64,000 nt of DNA from CAYSPS01 sp964432975 (lineage in GTDB: Bacteria; Babelota; Babeliae; Babelales; UBA12409), in assembly GCA_964432975.1 (NCBI GenBank), contig CAYSPS010000003.1, positions 1-64,000 on the forward strand, in the 5' to 3' direction. This document shows positions 34,601 through 43,570 of the stretch, piece after piece; within the stretch, counting starts at the first letter, position 1, and each line of letters starts with the position of its first letter. Under the pieces are notes generated by a model that had not been told where the DNA came from, did no database searches, and was given only the letters and a program-made list of their open reading frames with translations. A program made the translations under genes and the position numbers.

Positions 34601-35001
34601 GTTTTTATTCCTAAAGACTTTTTTTATTTTTAATTTTTTAACGAACTAGAATTTACTTTAGTTTTTTGTTTGCAAAAAATAAAGTGCAACAGAGGCTTAA
34701 TGCGATGATGTATACAAAGGCAATGGAGGTAAATGAGAAAACTAAAAAATGTAGGCCGTAACGGGCCACCAATGTAAGGACAGATGAGCAACAAAAAGAC
34801 CAACCAGCAGCACGTGCTGATTGTCGTGTTTCCATAATGATTTGTTGTGCAAGGCCATGTCATACCCTTACGTTAAGATATACTGTTTTAATGTACTGAT
34901 GTGGGGGTATTGTTGTCAAGTTGGAAAAGTTTATAATGATTGTTCTTTGTGCTATTTGTGCCAGACTTTTTAATGTTTAATAATGTTGGTAAGGGCCTTG
35001 C
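34601..35001. other. Intergenic region between trpS and pgi, possible trpS leader
   Basis: No firm gene. On the minus strand a 38-codon frame (34858 to 34742) starts 6 bases after AAGGG and ends in HWWPVTAYIF, with a tandem TGG TGG. These Trp codons run straight into a small hairpin, GGCC/GGCC (about 34752-34766), followed by ATTTTTT. This could be a Trp-sensing leader for trpS. An alternative frame (34835 to 34653, 60 codons) would encode a two-helix membrane peptide but has no ribosome binding site. Neither is proven. The remaining DNA up to pgi shows only AAGGG before the pgi ATG. Confidence 0.35.
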
Positions 35002-36303
35002 ATGGTAAAATGTGATTTTTTTCTCCAAGAATCGTTGGCAGTGCGTGATCGTGCACGCGTGCGTGCTGAACATGATCTGGTGCGTGCCGTGCATGTGCAG
35101 CGAGTTGATCAACATAGGCGCTATGCTGATACACGTAGCAGTATTAATATGCCGTTTGATGAAGCGTTGATTACAGAAGTTCAGCAGGTCTGTCAAAAAA
35201 AACTTGAACGTCCAATCGATGTACTTGTCGTGATTGCCATTGGCGGATCACAGCTAGGAACGTTGGCAGTGCACGAAGCGTTGCATGGGCGCTTGCATAA
35301 TGAGCTTGGTGTTGGCCCACGTGTGTATTTTATTGATACGTTGAGCGCTGTACACGTGCGCCAGGTGCAAAAAATTTTAGGAGACAGTTGGCAGGAAAAA
35401 CAGCGTGTCGTGCTTGTCATAGTGAGCAAGTCAGGAACAACGCTTGAAACCGTTGCCAACGCGTGTGTTTTGGTTGAACTTTTTAAAAGACAAAATTCTA
35501 ATGCACGCGAAAATATGCTTGTGGTAACCGATCACGGTTCGCCATTGCATATATGGGCGCAGCGTGAAAATATTGATTTTTTGCTTATACCACCACCAGT
35601 TGGTGGGCGCTACAGTGTTCTGAGTGCTGTTGGTCTTGCGCCATTGGCGCTCATGGGGGTTGATATCAACACATTGTGTGCTGGCGCGCGTGAAGCAGTC
35701 GCGCAGACTTGTGCTGCTGATGTGCAACAGTCAATTGCTGCTGCAAGTGCTGCACAGATTTTTGCGTACGAACAAAGGGGATTTGTTGGTGTGGATTTTT
35801 TTGTCGGTGATCCATGCTTCATGGCACTCGGGAGCTGGTATCGCCAGTTGAAGGGTGACAGTCTGGGCAACACTTCGCGAAATAATCTTGCTCAGCGGTG
35901 CGCGCTCGTTCCCACCGTTTCGGTGTGTAGCAATGATTTGCATTCGGTGATGCAATTATACATGGGCGGTTTGCCAAAGCTCTATACGCTCTTTGTTACA
36001 GCTGCAAAGGCACAAGCAGATCTTGAAATTCCAGAAGAATTGTCGGGTATTGCAGAAAGTTTACCGCTTGTTCATAAGCGTATGCACGATTTAATGAAGC
36101 GTATTTTTGACGCAGTGCTTGCTGCATATCGTAAACAACAAAAACCATATGGGGTCATCTTATTGGAAAAAATAACGCCGTATGATATTGGCTTTTTGTT
36201 GCAAACGCTGATGCTCCAGATGATGTACCTTGGGGCGTTGTTTGATGTAAATGCGTTTGATCAGCCACATGTTGAACTTTATAAGCGCGAAGTGCGTTTA
36301 TAA
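35002..36303 (+). CDS. pgi: Glucose-6-phosphate isomerase
   Basis: 433 residues. The sugar isomerase domains show IGGSQLGT, SKSGTTLET, PVGGRYSVLSAVGL and the C-terminal QPHVELYK. The catalytic Glu is probably in the GDSLGN...ELSGIAESLP part; the exact residue cannot be fixed by eye. It interconverts glucose 6-phosphate and fructose 6-phosphate. It is followed by a terminator. With pgk, rpiB and tkt it shows that the sugar-phosphate core is retained. Confidence 0.93.
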   Translation: MVKCDFFLQESLAVRDRARVRAEHDLVRAVHVQRVDQHRRYADTRSSINMPFDEALITEVQQVCQKKLERPIDVLVVIAIGGSQLGTLAVHEALHGRLHNELGVGPRVYFIDTLSAVHVRQVQKILGDSWQEKQRVVLVIVSKSGTTLETVANACVLVELFKRQNSNARENMLVVTDHGSPLHIWAQRENIDFLLIPPPVGGRYSVLSAVGLAPLALMGVDINTLCAGAREAVAQTCAADVQQSIAAASAAQIFAYEQRGFVGVDFFVGDPCFMALGSWYRQLKGDSLGNTSRNNLAQRCALVPTVSVCSNDLHSVMQLYMGGLPKLYTLFVTAAKAQADLEIPEELSGIAESLPLVHKRMHDLMKRIFDAVLAAYRKQQKPYGVILLEKITPYDIGFLLQTLMLQMMYLGALFDVNAFDQPHVELYKREVRL

Positions 36304-36324
36304 GACAAATAGTTATCTTAAAAC

Positions 36325-36347
36325 AAGCCCGTTTGGCTTATTTTTTT
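36325..36347 (+). terminator. Intrinsic terminator after pgi
   Basis: AAGCC (36325-36329) pairs with GGCTT (36335-36339), followed by A and seven T. It stands about 20 bases after the pgi stop. Confidence 0.7.
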
Positions 36348-36385
36348 AAACTAGAATTTAATTCGAACATTTGTGCCGTTTAGGC

Positions 36386-36414
36386 TTGATCCAATCCCTT
36401 AATTTTATTATACT
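36386..36414 (+). promoter_or_regulatory. Promoter of the coiled-coil protein gene
   Basis: TTGATC (36386-36391), 17 bases, TATACT (36409-36414): a near-consensus sigma-70-type promoter. The gene's ATG is at 36520 with GGAGG upstream, leaving a leader of about 100 bases. Confidence 0.6.
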
Positions 36415-36519
36415 TAGCAAAATGTAAAAAGCGGCGTTAATGCGTTGCCCGTGTTTGCTTTTCTGAAATGAGATTGGTAAATTTTCTGACAGTACGAAAT
36501 AACGTGGAGGTTTGTTCGT

Positions 36520-37437
36520 ATGGTTAAGCAAAGTTATTTTTTTCTGTTGTTTTTGAGTTTATTTTCTCCGTGTTTGGTTGCCATGAAGGAAACTCACGAG
36601 GCTTCTGTCGAGTCGGTGGAGTACGACGGGCAGCCAGAAGCGCCACATATTGTCCTGAATGTTGCAATACCCCAGTCGGTTGCCGTGCCAGAGTCGACAC
36701 CTTCGTGGTGGTCTCGGCATTGGGGAAAGCTTACCCTGGGGTCGGTTGGTGCACTTGGTATTGCGTATGTTGCATGCAGATTTTCTAAAGGGACTTTCAG
36801 GGTGTTTGCTCCCTTTAGATGGTTGTTGGGTGTTACTGGAGTCCATAATGAGGTCGCAGCCGCACGTCGAGACATACAAGCATTACGGGGTACAGTTGAC
36901 CAAATGCGCACCGTGGTTGGCGACGTACGGGAAGTAGTTGATGGGTTAAGTGTAGACGTGGCAGCTACTAAGCAAACCGGTGTAGAAACACAAGAGCAGT
37001 TGCGTGCGCATGTTGCAGCAATACAAGAACGATTGCAAGCAGCGTCTGCTGAGTATAACCGCCTTGCTGGTGAACAACGGGTGCACGCAGATCAGTTAGA
37101 TGTCGCTCAGACGAAGCGTATGGAAAATCTCAAAACCCTCATGGATGATGCGCAACAAAAGCTTATGCAATTGAGCGCGGCAACGGAAGAAAAATTTACG
37201 CAGTTAAGTGTAGGAGCAGACAATTTAAGCCGCGCGTTCGGCGCGCGTTTTGATCAATTTGAGACTCGTGTCACAGCGGGCCTTGTTGGATTGGCGCGCT
37301 TGATGTGTCGACTTCAAAGCCCAGCAGTTAATGAGGGGGCGCTGACCGAATTCATGCAGGGCGCGTCTAGCTTGGGCGTGGCGCCAGACGGATCTTCGGC
37401 GCTCGTTGTGGCGCGTCCATCTTCATCGGGCTTGTAA
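36520..37437 (+). CDS. Secreted or membrane coiled-coil protein
   Basis: 305 residues. A signal peptide (MVKQSYFFLLFLSLFSPCLVA) and an acidic linker are followed by a hydrophobic segment (GKLTLGSVGALGIAYVACRF, about 69-88). A long heptad-rich coiled coil runs from about residue 108 to 260, with repeated T/V-x-x-L patterns such as DIQALRGTVDQMRTVVGDV. The plan resembles membrane-anchored tethers or the DUF948-like family, but no family is certain. It is a single-gene unit bounded by its own promoter and terminator. Confidence 0.7.
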   Translation: MVKQSYFFLLFLSLFSPCLVAMKETHEASVESVEYDGQPEAPHIVLNVAIPQSVAVPESTPSWWSRHWGKLTLGSVGALGIAYVACRFSKGTFRVFAPFRWLLGVTGVHNEVAAARRDIQALRGTVDQMRTVVGDVREVVDGLSVDVAATKQTGVETQEQLRAHVAAIQERLQAASAEYNRLAGEQRVHADQLDVAQTKRMENLKTLMDDAQQKLMQLSAATEEKFTQLSVGADNLSRAFGARFDQFETRVTAGLVGLARLMCRLQSPAVNEGALTEFMQGASSLGVAPDGSSALVVARPSSSGL

Positions 37438-37466
37438 AATATTATTTTTTGCATTTGAGAGTTTGT

Positions 37467-37494
37467 GAGCGCCAAATTTTGGCGCTCTTTTTTT
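37467..37494 (+). terminator. Intrinsic terminator after the coiled-coil gene
   Basis: GAGCGCCAA and TTGGCGCTC form a 9-bp stem with a 3-base loop, followed by a run of T. It lies 30 bases after the stop codon. Confidence 0.9.
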
Positions 37495-37557
37495 GAACTT
37501 CTTTGTCACCTATGCTAAAAAGCAATAAGGCACTTTTTATTAAAAAAGGGTATTGCA

Positions 37558-38352
37558 ATGAACTGGTGGCAAGAGTTTTTCTCTATTTTTTATTGGACTG
37601 ATGTGTTTGAGATTTGCGTGCTAAGCGCAATAATCTATAGTTTTTCGCGGTGGTGTGCGCGTGATCGGCGTACACCATTGCTTTTGTATTTTTATGCTTG
37701 TTGTGCTGGCGGAATGTTTGCGCATGTGCTTAATTTACAAACGCTCGTTGCATTTTTGCAGGTAAGCTGGCCCGCGCTGGTGGTGATTTTTCTTATTGTA
37801 CATCAACACACATTACAAAAAAATTATATTGCCGGAAAAACCATTATACCAGCACATGCTGACGCCGCCTCGTCGTGGATTTTGCTTTTGTTGCGCGCCG
37901 GTATTCGCGCTGCTGCCCAACGCAAAAGTATAGTGTGTATCATGCAAGGCAACATGATACTTGATGAATTTTTGCAAGATTTCTTGGCACTTAATAGTCC
38001 TATCAACAAAGAATTGCTCGATGTGCTTGTTGAAAGTACCCACATTAAAAATAATTCGATTATGCTGGTGGATCAATGTGGCATATTACGAGCTTTTAAC
38101 GGATGCTGGCAGGCTGGCGCATCTGAGCAATGGATCGATCATGCAATTGCGCTCACCGCGCGCACTGATGCGCTTGTTTGGTCAGTACATAGTGACACAC
38201 ATTTGTTAACACTTGTTGCGCAAGGAGTGCGCGTTGATGAATTATCAAGTGATAAAGCTGAAGCAATTATTGCGCAATATGTGCGCAAACATAGTTTGGT
38301 AAATAAGAGTAAGACGCATGAACATATCAATCAAAAAAACGTTGTTGTCTAA
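37558..38352 (+). CDS. CdaA-like membrane protein with lost diadenylate cyclase motifs
   Basis: 264 residues that follow the CdaA plan: three N-terminal helices (about 12-90) and a DisA_N-type domain. The alignment is clear around SPINKELLDVLVEST, which matches the segment before the DGA motif in CdaA, and around TDALVWSV. Yet the catalytic DGA is replaced by NNS (165-167) and the RHR of GTRHRAA by WID (192-194). It therefore should not make c-di-AMP. A CdaR-like gene overlaps its end, preserving the usual cdaA-cdaR order. AAAGGG lies 7 bases before the ATG. A regulatory or scaffolding role is an inference. Confidence 0.75.
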   Translation: MNWWQEFFSIFYWTDVFEICVLSAIIYSFSRWCARDRRTPLLLYFYACCAGGMFAHVLNLQTLVAFLQVSWPALVVIFLIVHQHTLQKNYIAGKTIIPAHADAASSWILLLLRAGIRAAAQRKSIVCIMQGNMILDEFLQDFLALNSPINKELLDVLVESTHIKNNSIMLVDQCGILRAFNGCWQAGASEQWIDHAIALTARTDALVWSVHSDTHLLTLVAQGVRVDELSSDKAEAIIAQYVRKHSLVNKSKTHEHINQKNVVV

Positions 38353-38674
38353 CGGTGTTCTATTTCTTTGTTCAATGTTGATTGGGTACAGCTTGTGGTT
38401 TATGCTTGCGCGTACGCACATGATACAACAAACAATCAAAATTCCTGTGTTTATTTATACGCACGATGGCACGCCAGTTTTTAGTAGTTTTATTAAGGCA
38501 CAAGTATATGGCGCTCGCTATCAATTGCATGTGTTGCATAGCCAGCCACCACGTGTTGCGCTTTATGTGGCGACACCACTACCAACACACGTAACGATCA
38601 AGCCAGATGATATTTTGCTTCCTGAGCCTATCGGGTTAATCTCATACGAGCCCCAAGTGCTGAATCTGGCTTAA
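38318..38674 (+). CDS. CdaR/YbbR-like membrane-anchored protein, single domain
   Basis: 118 residues. One N-terminal transmembrane helix (SNGVLFLCSMLIGYSLWFML) is followed by a single YbbR-like beta domain (IKIPVFIYTHDGTP to LPTHVTIKPDDILLP). Typical CdaR has several YbbR repeats, so this is a minimal form. It overlaps the CdaA-like gene by 35 bases, as expected for the cdaA-cdaR pair, and supports that assignment. In other bacteria CdaR modulates the cyclase. No glmM follows; instead the gene runs into the convergent potD. Confidence 0.65.
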   Translation: MNISIKKTLLSNGVLFLCSMLIGYSLWFMLARTHMIQQTIKIPVFIYTHDGTPVFSSFIKAQVYGARYQLHVLHSQPPRVALYVATPLPTHVTIKPDDILLPEPIGLISYEPQVLNLA

Positions 38675-39750
38675 TAAGCTTTGACCGCAAGCCAAAGTGC
38701 GTACAAATCGTGCCGTGGTAACATGAGCGAGATCAGCCTTGTTTTTTTCAAATATTGAGTGAGTGAATTTTCTGGTACATGAAGATAGTCTAGATCAAGT
38801 GTTTTTAATACGCTCATGCGTGTTGGTAAATATCCAAAATAGTCATACATACTTCGGACGTTGTGTGGTTCAAGGACAAAGTTAATAAACTGATAGGCGA
38901 GGTCTTCATGAGTACTGTGCGAACTAATCGAAATATTTTCAAGTGTAATGACCGACCCTTCTTTTGGCAATACAAAACATGCCTGCGGCATGTCTTTAGC
39001 ACATCGAAAAACCGTGCTACTTGGACTTAAAACAACGGGACAGGTGCCAGAGGTCAGGAGTGTGCCAATATTGAGATCGGTATAGGCTTCAACCGATTTT
39101 TTTTGTGAGATCAAGAGTTTTTTTACTGCCAACACCTGTTTTTTATTGAGTTTTTCGATTGGGCCGAATAGTGCATGTGATGCCAAGTGAATAATTTCGC
39201 GCGGTTCGTCCGTCATGCCGACACGATATCCACGCGGTTTAAAAAGTGCATGCCAACTCGTTGGTAACGGTTTGTTTTTGAAAAAGGTGGCATCAATTCC
39301 CAGCCCATATAATTCCCACATGAGCGGAATGGCATATTGGTAATCACGCGCTGATGCATGTTCAAGTAATGCGAAATTCAGATCGTTCCAGCACGTGATT
39401 TTATGTGTATCAATTGGTTTGAGAAATCCACGTTCGATCAATGATGGTAACAAATAGTGTGTTGGCATAATAATGTCATATCCTTTGCCGTCAGAAAATT
39501 GAAGTTTTGCCAAAAGTTCATCATTGCCTTCATAGTAATTTGCGTATACTTTTGCACCCGTTTTTTCTTCAAACTGTTGGATGATGTACGGTTGAATAAT
39601 ATCTGCCCACATAAAAATGGTGAGTGTATTTTTTTGATGATGGCGTAATTTTGATAAATATGGACTGTACAAAAAAGCAACAATGGCTACAAGCCAGGCA
39701 ATTGGCATGATGACGTACCACGAATTACTTATGTCGTGGTGTTGTTTCAT
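38671..39750 (-). CDS. potD: Polyamine-binding protein PotD, second copy
   Basis: 359 residues from the ATG at 39750. The N-terminus is a membrane anchor (WYVIMPIAWLVAIVAFLYSPYL) without a lipobox. The solute-binding fold shows YANYYEGNDELLAKLQF, YDIIMPTHYLLPSLIERGFL and DEPREIIHLASHALFG, which match PotD landmarks. It is clearly a tandem duplicate of the neighbouring copy (many identical blocks). It is the last gene of the pot operon. Two receptors may widen the range of polyamines taken up. The 3' end overlaps the CdaR-like gene by 4 bases. Confidence 0.88.
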   Translation of the reverse strand: MKQHHDISNSWYVIMPIAWLVAIVAFLYSPYLSKLRHHQKNTLTIFMWADIIQPYIIQQFEEKTGAKVYANYYEGNDELLAKLQFSDGKGYDIIMPTHYLLPSLIERGFLKPIDTHKITCWNDLNFALLEHASARDYQYAIPLMWELYGLGIDATFFKNKPLPTSWHALFKPRGYRVGMTDEPREIIHLASHALFGPIEKLNKKQVLAVKKLLISQKKSVEAYTDLNIGTLLTSGTCPVVLSPSSTVFRCAKDMPQACFVLPKEGSVITLENISISSHSTHEDLAYQFINFVLEPHNVRSMYDYFGYLPTRMSVLKTLDLDYLHVPENSLTQYLKKTRLISLMLPRHDLYALWLAVKAY

Positions 39751-39768
39751 GAGCACACTTTCGTGATT

Positions 39769-40854
39769 CTAATATGCTTTGATAGCAAGCCATAGAGCGT
39801 TTAACTCATGACGTGGCATAAGTAATGTGATGAGTGGTGTTTTTTGAATATAGCTGTTAACCGATTCTTGGCCGCTGCGCATGTATGACAAATCAAGAGT
39901 CTGTAATACGTCAGTACGTGCTGGCAAAAAACCATGCTGTTGATAAATAGCGTGCATATTTTGTTGTTCAAGCATGAAATTTATAAATTTATATGCAAGA
40001 TCTTCATTGTTGCTATATGCGCTGATAACCATATTTTCAAGCGCAATAACAGAACCTTCGTTCGGTAAGACAAACTGGGCCTGTGGCATTATTTTTAGCG
40101 CACGGTACATGGCGCCACTTGGTGTGAGAATAACGGGGCAGGCTCCTGAGGTCAGGAGTCCTGCTGTGTTTAAGTCAGTATAAGCTTCGACAAATTTTTT
40201 TTGTTTAATGAGGAGACGCTTGATCGCACGATTTTGTTGGTCGTTGACCATTGTAAGCTGACCAAATAAATACGTTGCCGCAAGATGTATTATTTCGCGT
40301 GGTTCATCGGTCATGCCGACACGATAGCCACATGGTTCAAAAAGGGCCTGCCAGCTTGTTGGAATTTTTTGCTGCTTGCGTGAAAAAAACTTTTGGTTGA
40401 TGCCAAGCCCATAAAGCTCCCAGACGAATGGAACGGCATAGATTTGTTGTTGCTCATTTTCTTGTTGCATCAGTTGTGGGTCAAGCAGCTGCCATGCAGA
40501 AATTTTTTGCGGGTCAATTGGTTTGAGAAATTTGCGTTCGATAAGTGATGGCAATAAGTAATGTGTTGGCATGATAATGTCATACCCTTTGCCGCCAGAA
40601 AATTGAAGTTTTGCAAGCAGCTCATCATTGCCTTCATAATAATTAACGTATACCTTGATGTTGTTTTGTTCTTCAAAGGTTTGTATTAGCTTTGGCTCAA
40701 CAATATCTGACCAAACAAAAATTTTCAAACTTTTTTGATGTCCCATGAACCAGTCATGAATATAGGGGCTGTATAAAAAGAGTCCAATGCCTAAAATCCA
40801 TAACACGGAGGCGAGACTGAACCATGTGATATAGGTTTTAAAAGCACCGTTCAC
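39769..40854 (-). CDS. potD: Polyamine-binding protein PotD, first copy
   Basis: 361 residues. A membrane anchor (FSLASVLWILGIGLFLYSPYI) precedes the periplasmic binding domain, with VNYYEGNDELLAKLQF, PTHYLLPSLIERKFL and MTDEPREIIHLAATYL. Like its twin it has no lipobox cysteine. Its ATG overlaps the potC stop by 4 bases, so it is translationally coupled to the permease genes. It delivers spermidine or putrescine to PotBC. Confidence 0.9.
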   Translation of the reverse strand: MNGAFKTYITWFSLASVLWILGIGLFLYSPYIHDWFMGHQKSLKIFVWSDIVEPKLIQTFEEQNNIKVYVNYYEGNDELLAKLQFSGGKGYDIIMPTHYLLPSLIERKFLKPIDPQKISAWQLLDPQLMQQENEQQQIYAVPFVWELYGLGINQKFFSRKQQKIPTSWQALFEPCGYRVGMTDEPREIIHLAATYLFGQLTMVNDQQNRAIKRLLIKQKKFVEAYTDLNTAGLLTSGACPVILTPSGAMYRALKIMPQAQFVLPNEGSVIALENMVISAYSNNEDLAYKFINFMLEQQNMHAIYQQHGFLPARTDVLQTLDLSYMRSGQESVNSYIQKTPLITLLMPRHELNALWLAIKAY

Positions 40855-41618
40855 ACGACGTCCTTTGATTTGAATTCAAGTGATGAGTACATAATGACGA
40901 GTAAAAAGCTGGTGATAAGCATGATTGTTGAAATGGCATTGATAAGTGGTGAAACCCCAACGCGTACACGAGCATAAATGTAGAGGGGAAGCGTTTGTGA
41001 GGCGCTACCAGCGCAAAAAAATGAAACTAAGAAATCATCAAACGAGATAATCCACGCAAGCAGTCCGGCAGAAATAATCGCGGGCATCAAATGCGGTAAG
41101 ATGATGCGTACAAATGTTTGCCATTCTGATGCACCAAGGTCTAGTGAAGCTTCTATAATGCTTGTGTTCATTTCGGCAAAGCGTGTATGCAATAACGGAA
41201 CCGTGAATGCTAAACCAAGGAGGGTGTGGGCAACGATGAGTGTTGGTAATCCAAGCGGAATATGCAGAGATGAGAAAAGATACAAAAATCCAACAGAAAT
41301 AACGATTTCCGGTACTAAAATTGGAATGTAAAAAAGATGAGCAACATAATCGAGGTATTTTTTTGCGCCATATACGACCATGATTCCAAAAAGAATACTT
41401 AAAAATGTTGCAACACTTGAGACGATGAGCGAATTTTTTAAGGCCTGCCAAATTTCTTGTGAGTGGAATAATTGCGCATACCATTGCCAAGTAAATCCGT
41501 GCCAGCGATAGCTGTCAGCCGCATTGTTGAAAGAGAATAGCACCAAAACAATGATGGGCAGATATAAAAAAGTATACACGCCACTTACGCCAAGCGCTAA
41601 ATGCCATCTTCGGATCAT
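40851..41618 (-). CDS. potC: Polyamine ABC transporter permease PotC
   Basis: 255 residues with about six transmembrane segments and the permease EAA loop EASLDLGASEWQTFVRIILP. The N-terminal signature YLPIIVLVLFSFN is typical of PotC. It overlaps potB by 4 bases upstream and potD by 4 bases downstream. Confidence 0.93.
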   Translation of the reverse strand: MIRRWHLALGVSGVYTFLYLPIIVLVLFSFNNAADSYRWHGFTWQWYAQLFHSQEIWQALKNSLIVSSVATFLSILFGIMVVYGAKKYLDYVAHLFYIPILVPEIVISVGFLYLFSSLHIPLGLPTLIVAHTLLGLAFTVPLLHTRFAEMNTSIIEASLDLGASEWQTFVRIILPHLMPAIISAGLLAWIISFDDFLVSFFCAGSASQTLPLYIYARVRVGVSPLINAISTIMLITSFLLVIMYSSLEFKSKDVV

Positions 41619-42481
41619 GAAGGGAATCCTTTGCTACGCACATGATTGATAAGAAATTTGAGTCCCATTAAGCACAACAAAAGCGCGCTGATGAGCACAA
41701 GCGCACTCACGCAGGTGAATGCTGAACCGAGTGGGAAGGCGCGGCTTACAATGAAATATTCAGAAATGAGTGTGCCCGTAAAAAGGGCTTTGCCGCCACC
41801 AATGAGTTGGGGAATGATATAATCGCCAAACGACATGCCGAACACGAGCGCGAAACCAAATTTTGCACCCGACCAGGTGTTGGGTAAAATGACACGCCAA
41901 AATGTTTCGCGGTTCGTGGCGCCAAGATCCATTGAAGCTTCAATGAGTTGCTTATCAAATTTTTCAAACATGACGTAAATGGGCAAAATCATGAATGGTA
42001 AGTAGACTTGAAACATTACAATGATGATTCCAACAATTGAGTTGATGAGATGGAGCGGATGAGCAATGACGTGTAATTTCATGAGAGTTTGGTTGATCAA
42101 GCCATTGCGTTCAAGAATAAAAAACCATGCATATACGTGAACAACAAAATTAACCCAAAATGGCAACGTGAGCAGGAACACAAGTATATTTTTCCATCGC
42201 CGTGCATGGAGTGCAATGAAGTATGCAACTGGGTAGGCCACCGTTAAACATAGGCATGCATTGGTGAACGCCATGCCGAGTGAACGCAATAAAATACGGG
42301 CATGACCGGTGGTAAGGAGTGCTTTATAAAATTCGGTGCTGAGACCAGTTTGGCGCGTATAAAAGCTTGCGCTTACGACGATGATGAGCGGCAACCACAA
42401 AAAGAGCGCTTGCCACAAAAAAGCTGGAAGCGAAATGCTGTAGGAAATGCAATTTATGAAGGCATCCTTAATGGTACGCAT
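41615..42481 (-). CDS. potB: Polyamine ABC transporter permease PotB
   Basis: 288 residues, six transmembrane segments, EAA loop EASMDLGATNRETFWRVILP. It begins at the base directly after the potA stop codon. With PotC it forms the channel of the polyamine importer. Confidence 0.93.
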   Translation of the reverse strand: MRTIKDAFINCISYSISLPAFLWQALFLWLPLIIVVSASFYTRQTGLSTEFYKALLTTGHARILLRSLGMAFTNACLCLTVAYPVAYFIALHARRWKNILVFLLTLPFWVNFVVHVYAWFFILERNGLINQTLMKLHVIAHPLHLINSIVGIIIVMFQVYLPFMILPIYVMFEKFDKQLIEASMDLGATNRETFWRVILPNTWSGAKFGFALVFGMSFGDYIIPQLIGGGKALFTGTLISEYFIVSRAFPLGSAFTCVSALVLISALLLCLMGLKFLINHVRSKGFPS

Positions 42482-43570
42482 TTACGTTTCCAATAAAATC
42501 GCGTTTTCTTTTTGCCAATACAGGTTCACGCGATCTCCTTCATTCATGCTATCACGTACGAAATGTTCCTCATTTTGCTCAAAAACATTAACTCGTTTAC
42601 CGTTAACGTTAACTAAATATTCTGTTGAGCGGCCATGATAAATCATCGCATCAATTGTTCCTTGTGCGTGATTTGAAAATCCTTCTTGTGCATGTGCGCT
42701 AATTTCAATTTTTTCGGGACGTACACTGAGCATTACCGTTTTGCCTGATTGAGCCCATGATTTTGCTGGTTCTACTGATACCAGAAAGGTGCCTGCAGGT
42801 GTTGCAATTGTGCACTCGTTCGGGTTTAGACATTGTAGTGTGCCGGTAAAGATATTTGTTTGACCAATAAAACGTGCCACAAATGAGGAGTGAGGAAATT
42901 CATAGATTTCTTTTGAATCGCCGACTTGTGCAATAACGCCATCGTCATTCATGATTGCCATTTTGTCAGAGACTGCAAGAGCTTCACTTGGATCATGAGT
43001 AACGTACACGAATGTCGTTTTTAGTTCATATTGCAAATCTATCAGCTCGACAAGCATGCGTTCTTTTAAATGGCGATCGAGCGCGGCAAGTGGCTCATCA
43101 AGTAACAGAACTTTTGGTTCATTGACAATGGCGCGTGCAATGGCAACGCGTTGCTGTTGTCCACCTGAAAGTTGATCGATTGCCTTAAATGCATGCTTGT
43201 CTAAGTGCACTTTTTCAAGAATAGTAAGTACGCGCGGTTTTATCTCGGCAGGTGGTACACGTTTAATCACGAGCCCATACGCAACATTTTCAAAGACGTT
43301 AAGATGTGGAAAAAGCGCATAGTTTTGAAAAACCGTGTTGACGCGACGCTTATTAATGGGCATATCAGTAACGTCAATATCGTCTAAATAAATTCGTCCG
43401 CTGTCTAGATGCTCAAATCCGCCAATTAATCGTAAAATAGTTGTTTTACCACAACCACTTGGTCCCAGGAGAGCAAAAAACTTTCCCTCAGGAATTGTGA
43501 GGTTGATATTGCTAATAACTTCTTCGTTATTATATTTTTTACTAACGTTTTCAAATCGTATTGCGCTCAT
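42482..43570 (-). CDS. potA: Polyamine ABC transporter ATPase PotA
   Basis: 362 residues from the ATG at 43570 (MSAIRFENVSKKYN). Walker A is GPSGCGKTTILR, the signature is LSGGQQQRVAIARAI, Walker B VLLLDEPLAALD, and the C-terminal part is a TOBE regulatory domain. The reading frame stays open 42 codons upstream, but that stretch lies inside the preceding membrane protein gene in another frame and is not coding for PotA. The first 20 bases overlap the end of that gene, so both are in one operon. Confidence 0.94.
   Translation of the reverse strand: MSAIRFENVSKKYNNEEVISNINLTIPEGKFFALLGPSGCGKTTILRLIGGFEHLDSGRIYLDDIDVTDMPINKRRVNTVFQNYALFPHLNVFENVAYGLVIKRVPPAEIKPRVLTILEKVHLDKHAFKAIDQLSGGQQQRVAIARAIVNEPKVLLLDEPLAALDRHLKERMLVELIDLQYELKTTFVYVTHDPSEALAVSDKMAIMNDDGVIAQVGDSKEIYEFPHSSFVARFIGQTNIFTGTLQCLNPNECTIATPAGTFLVSVEPAKSWAQSGKTVMLSVRPEKIEISAHAQEGFSNHAQGTIDAMIYHGRSTEYLVNVNGKRVNVFEQNEEHFVRDSMNEGDRVNLYWQKENAILLET

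Noticed and set aside
34653..34835. 60-codon minus-strand membrane peptide upstream of trpS
   Set aside because: It is possible, but it has no ribosome site and overlaps a better initiated frame; kept only as an alternative.
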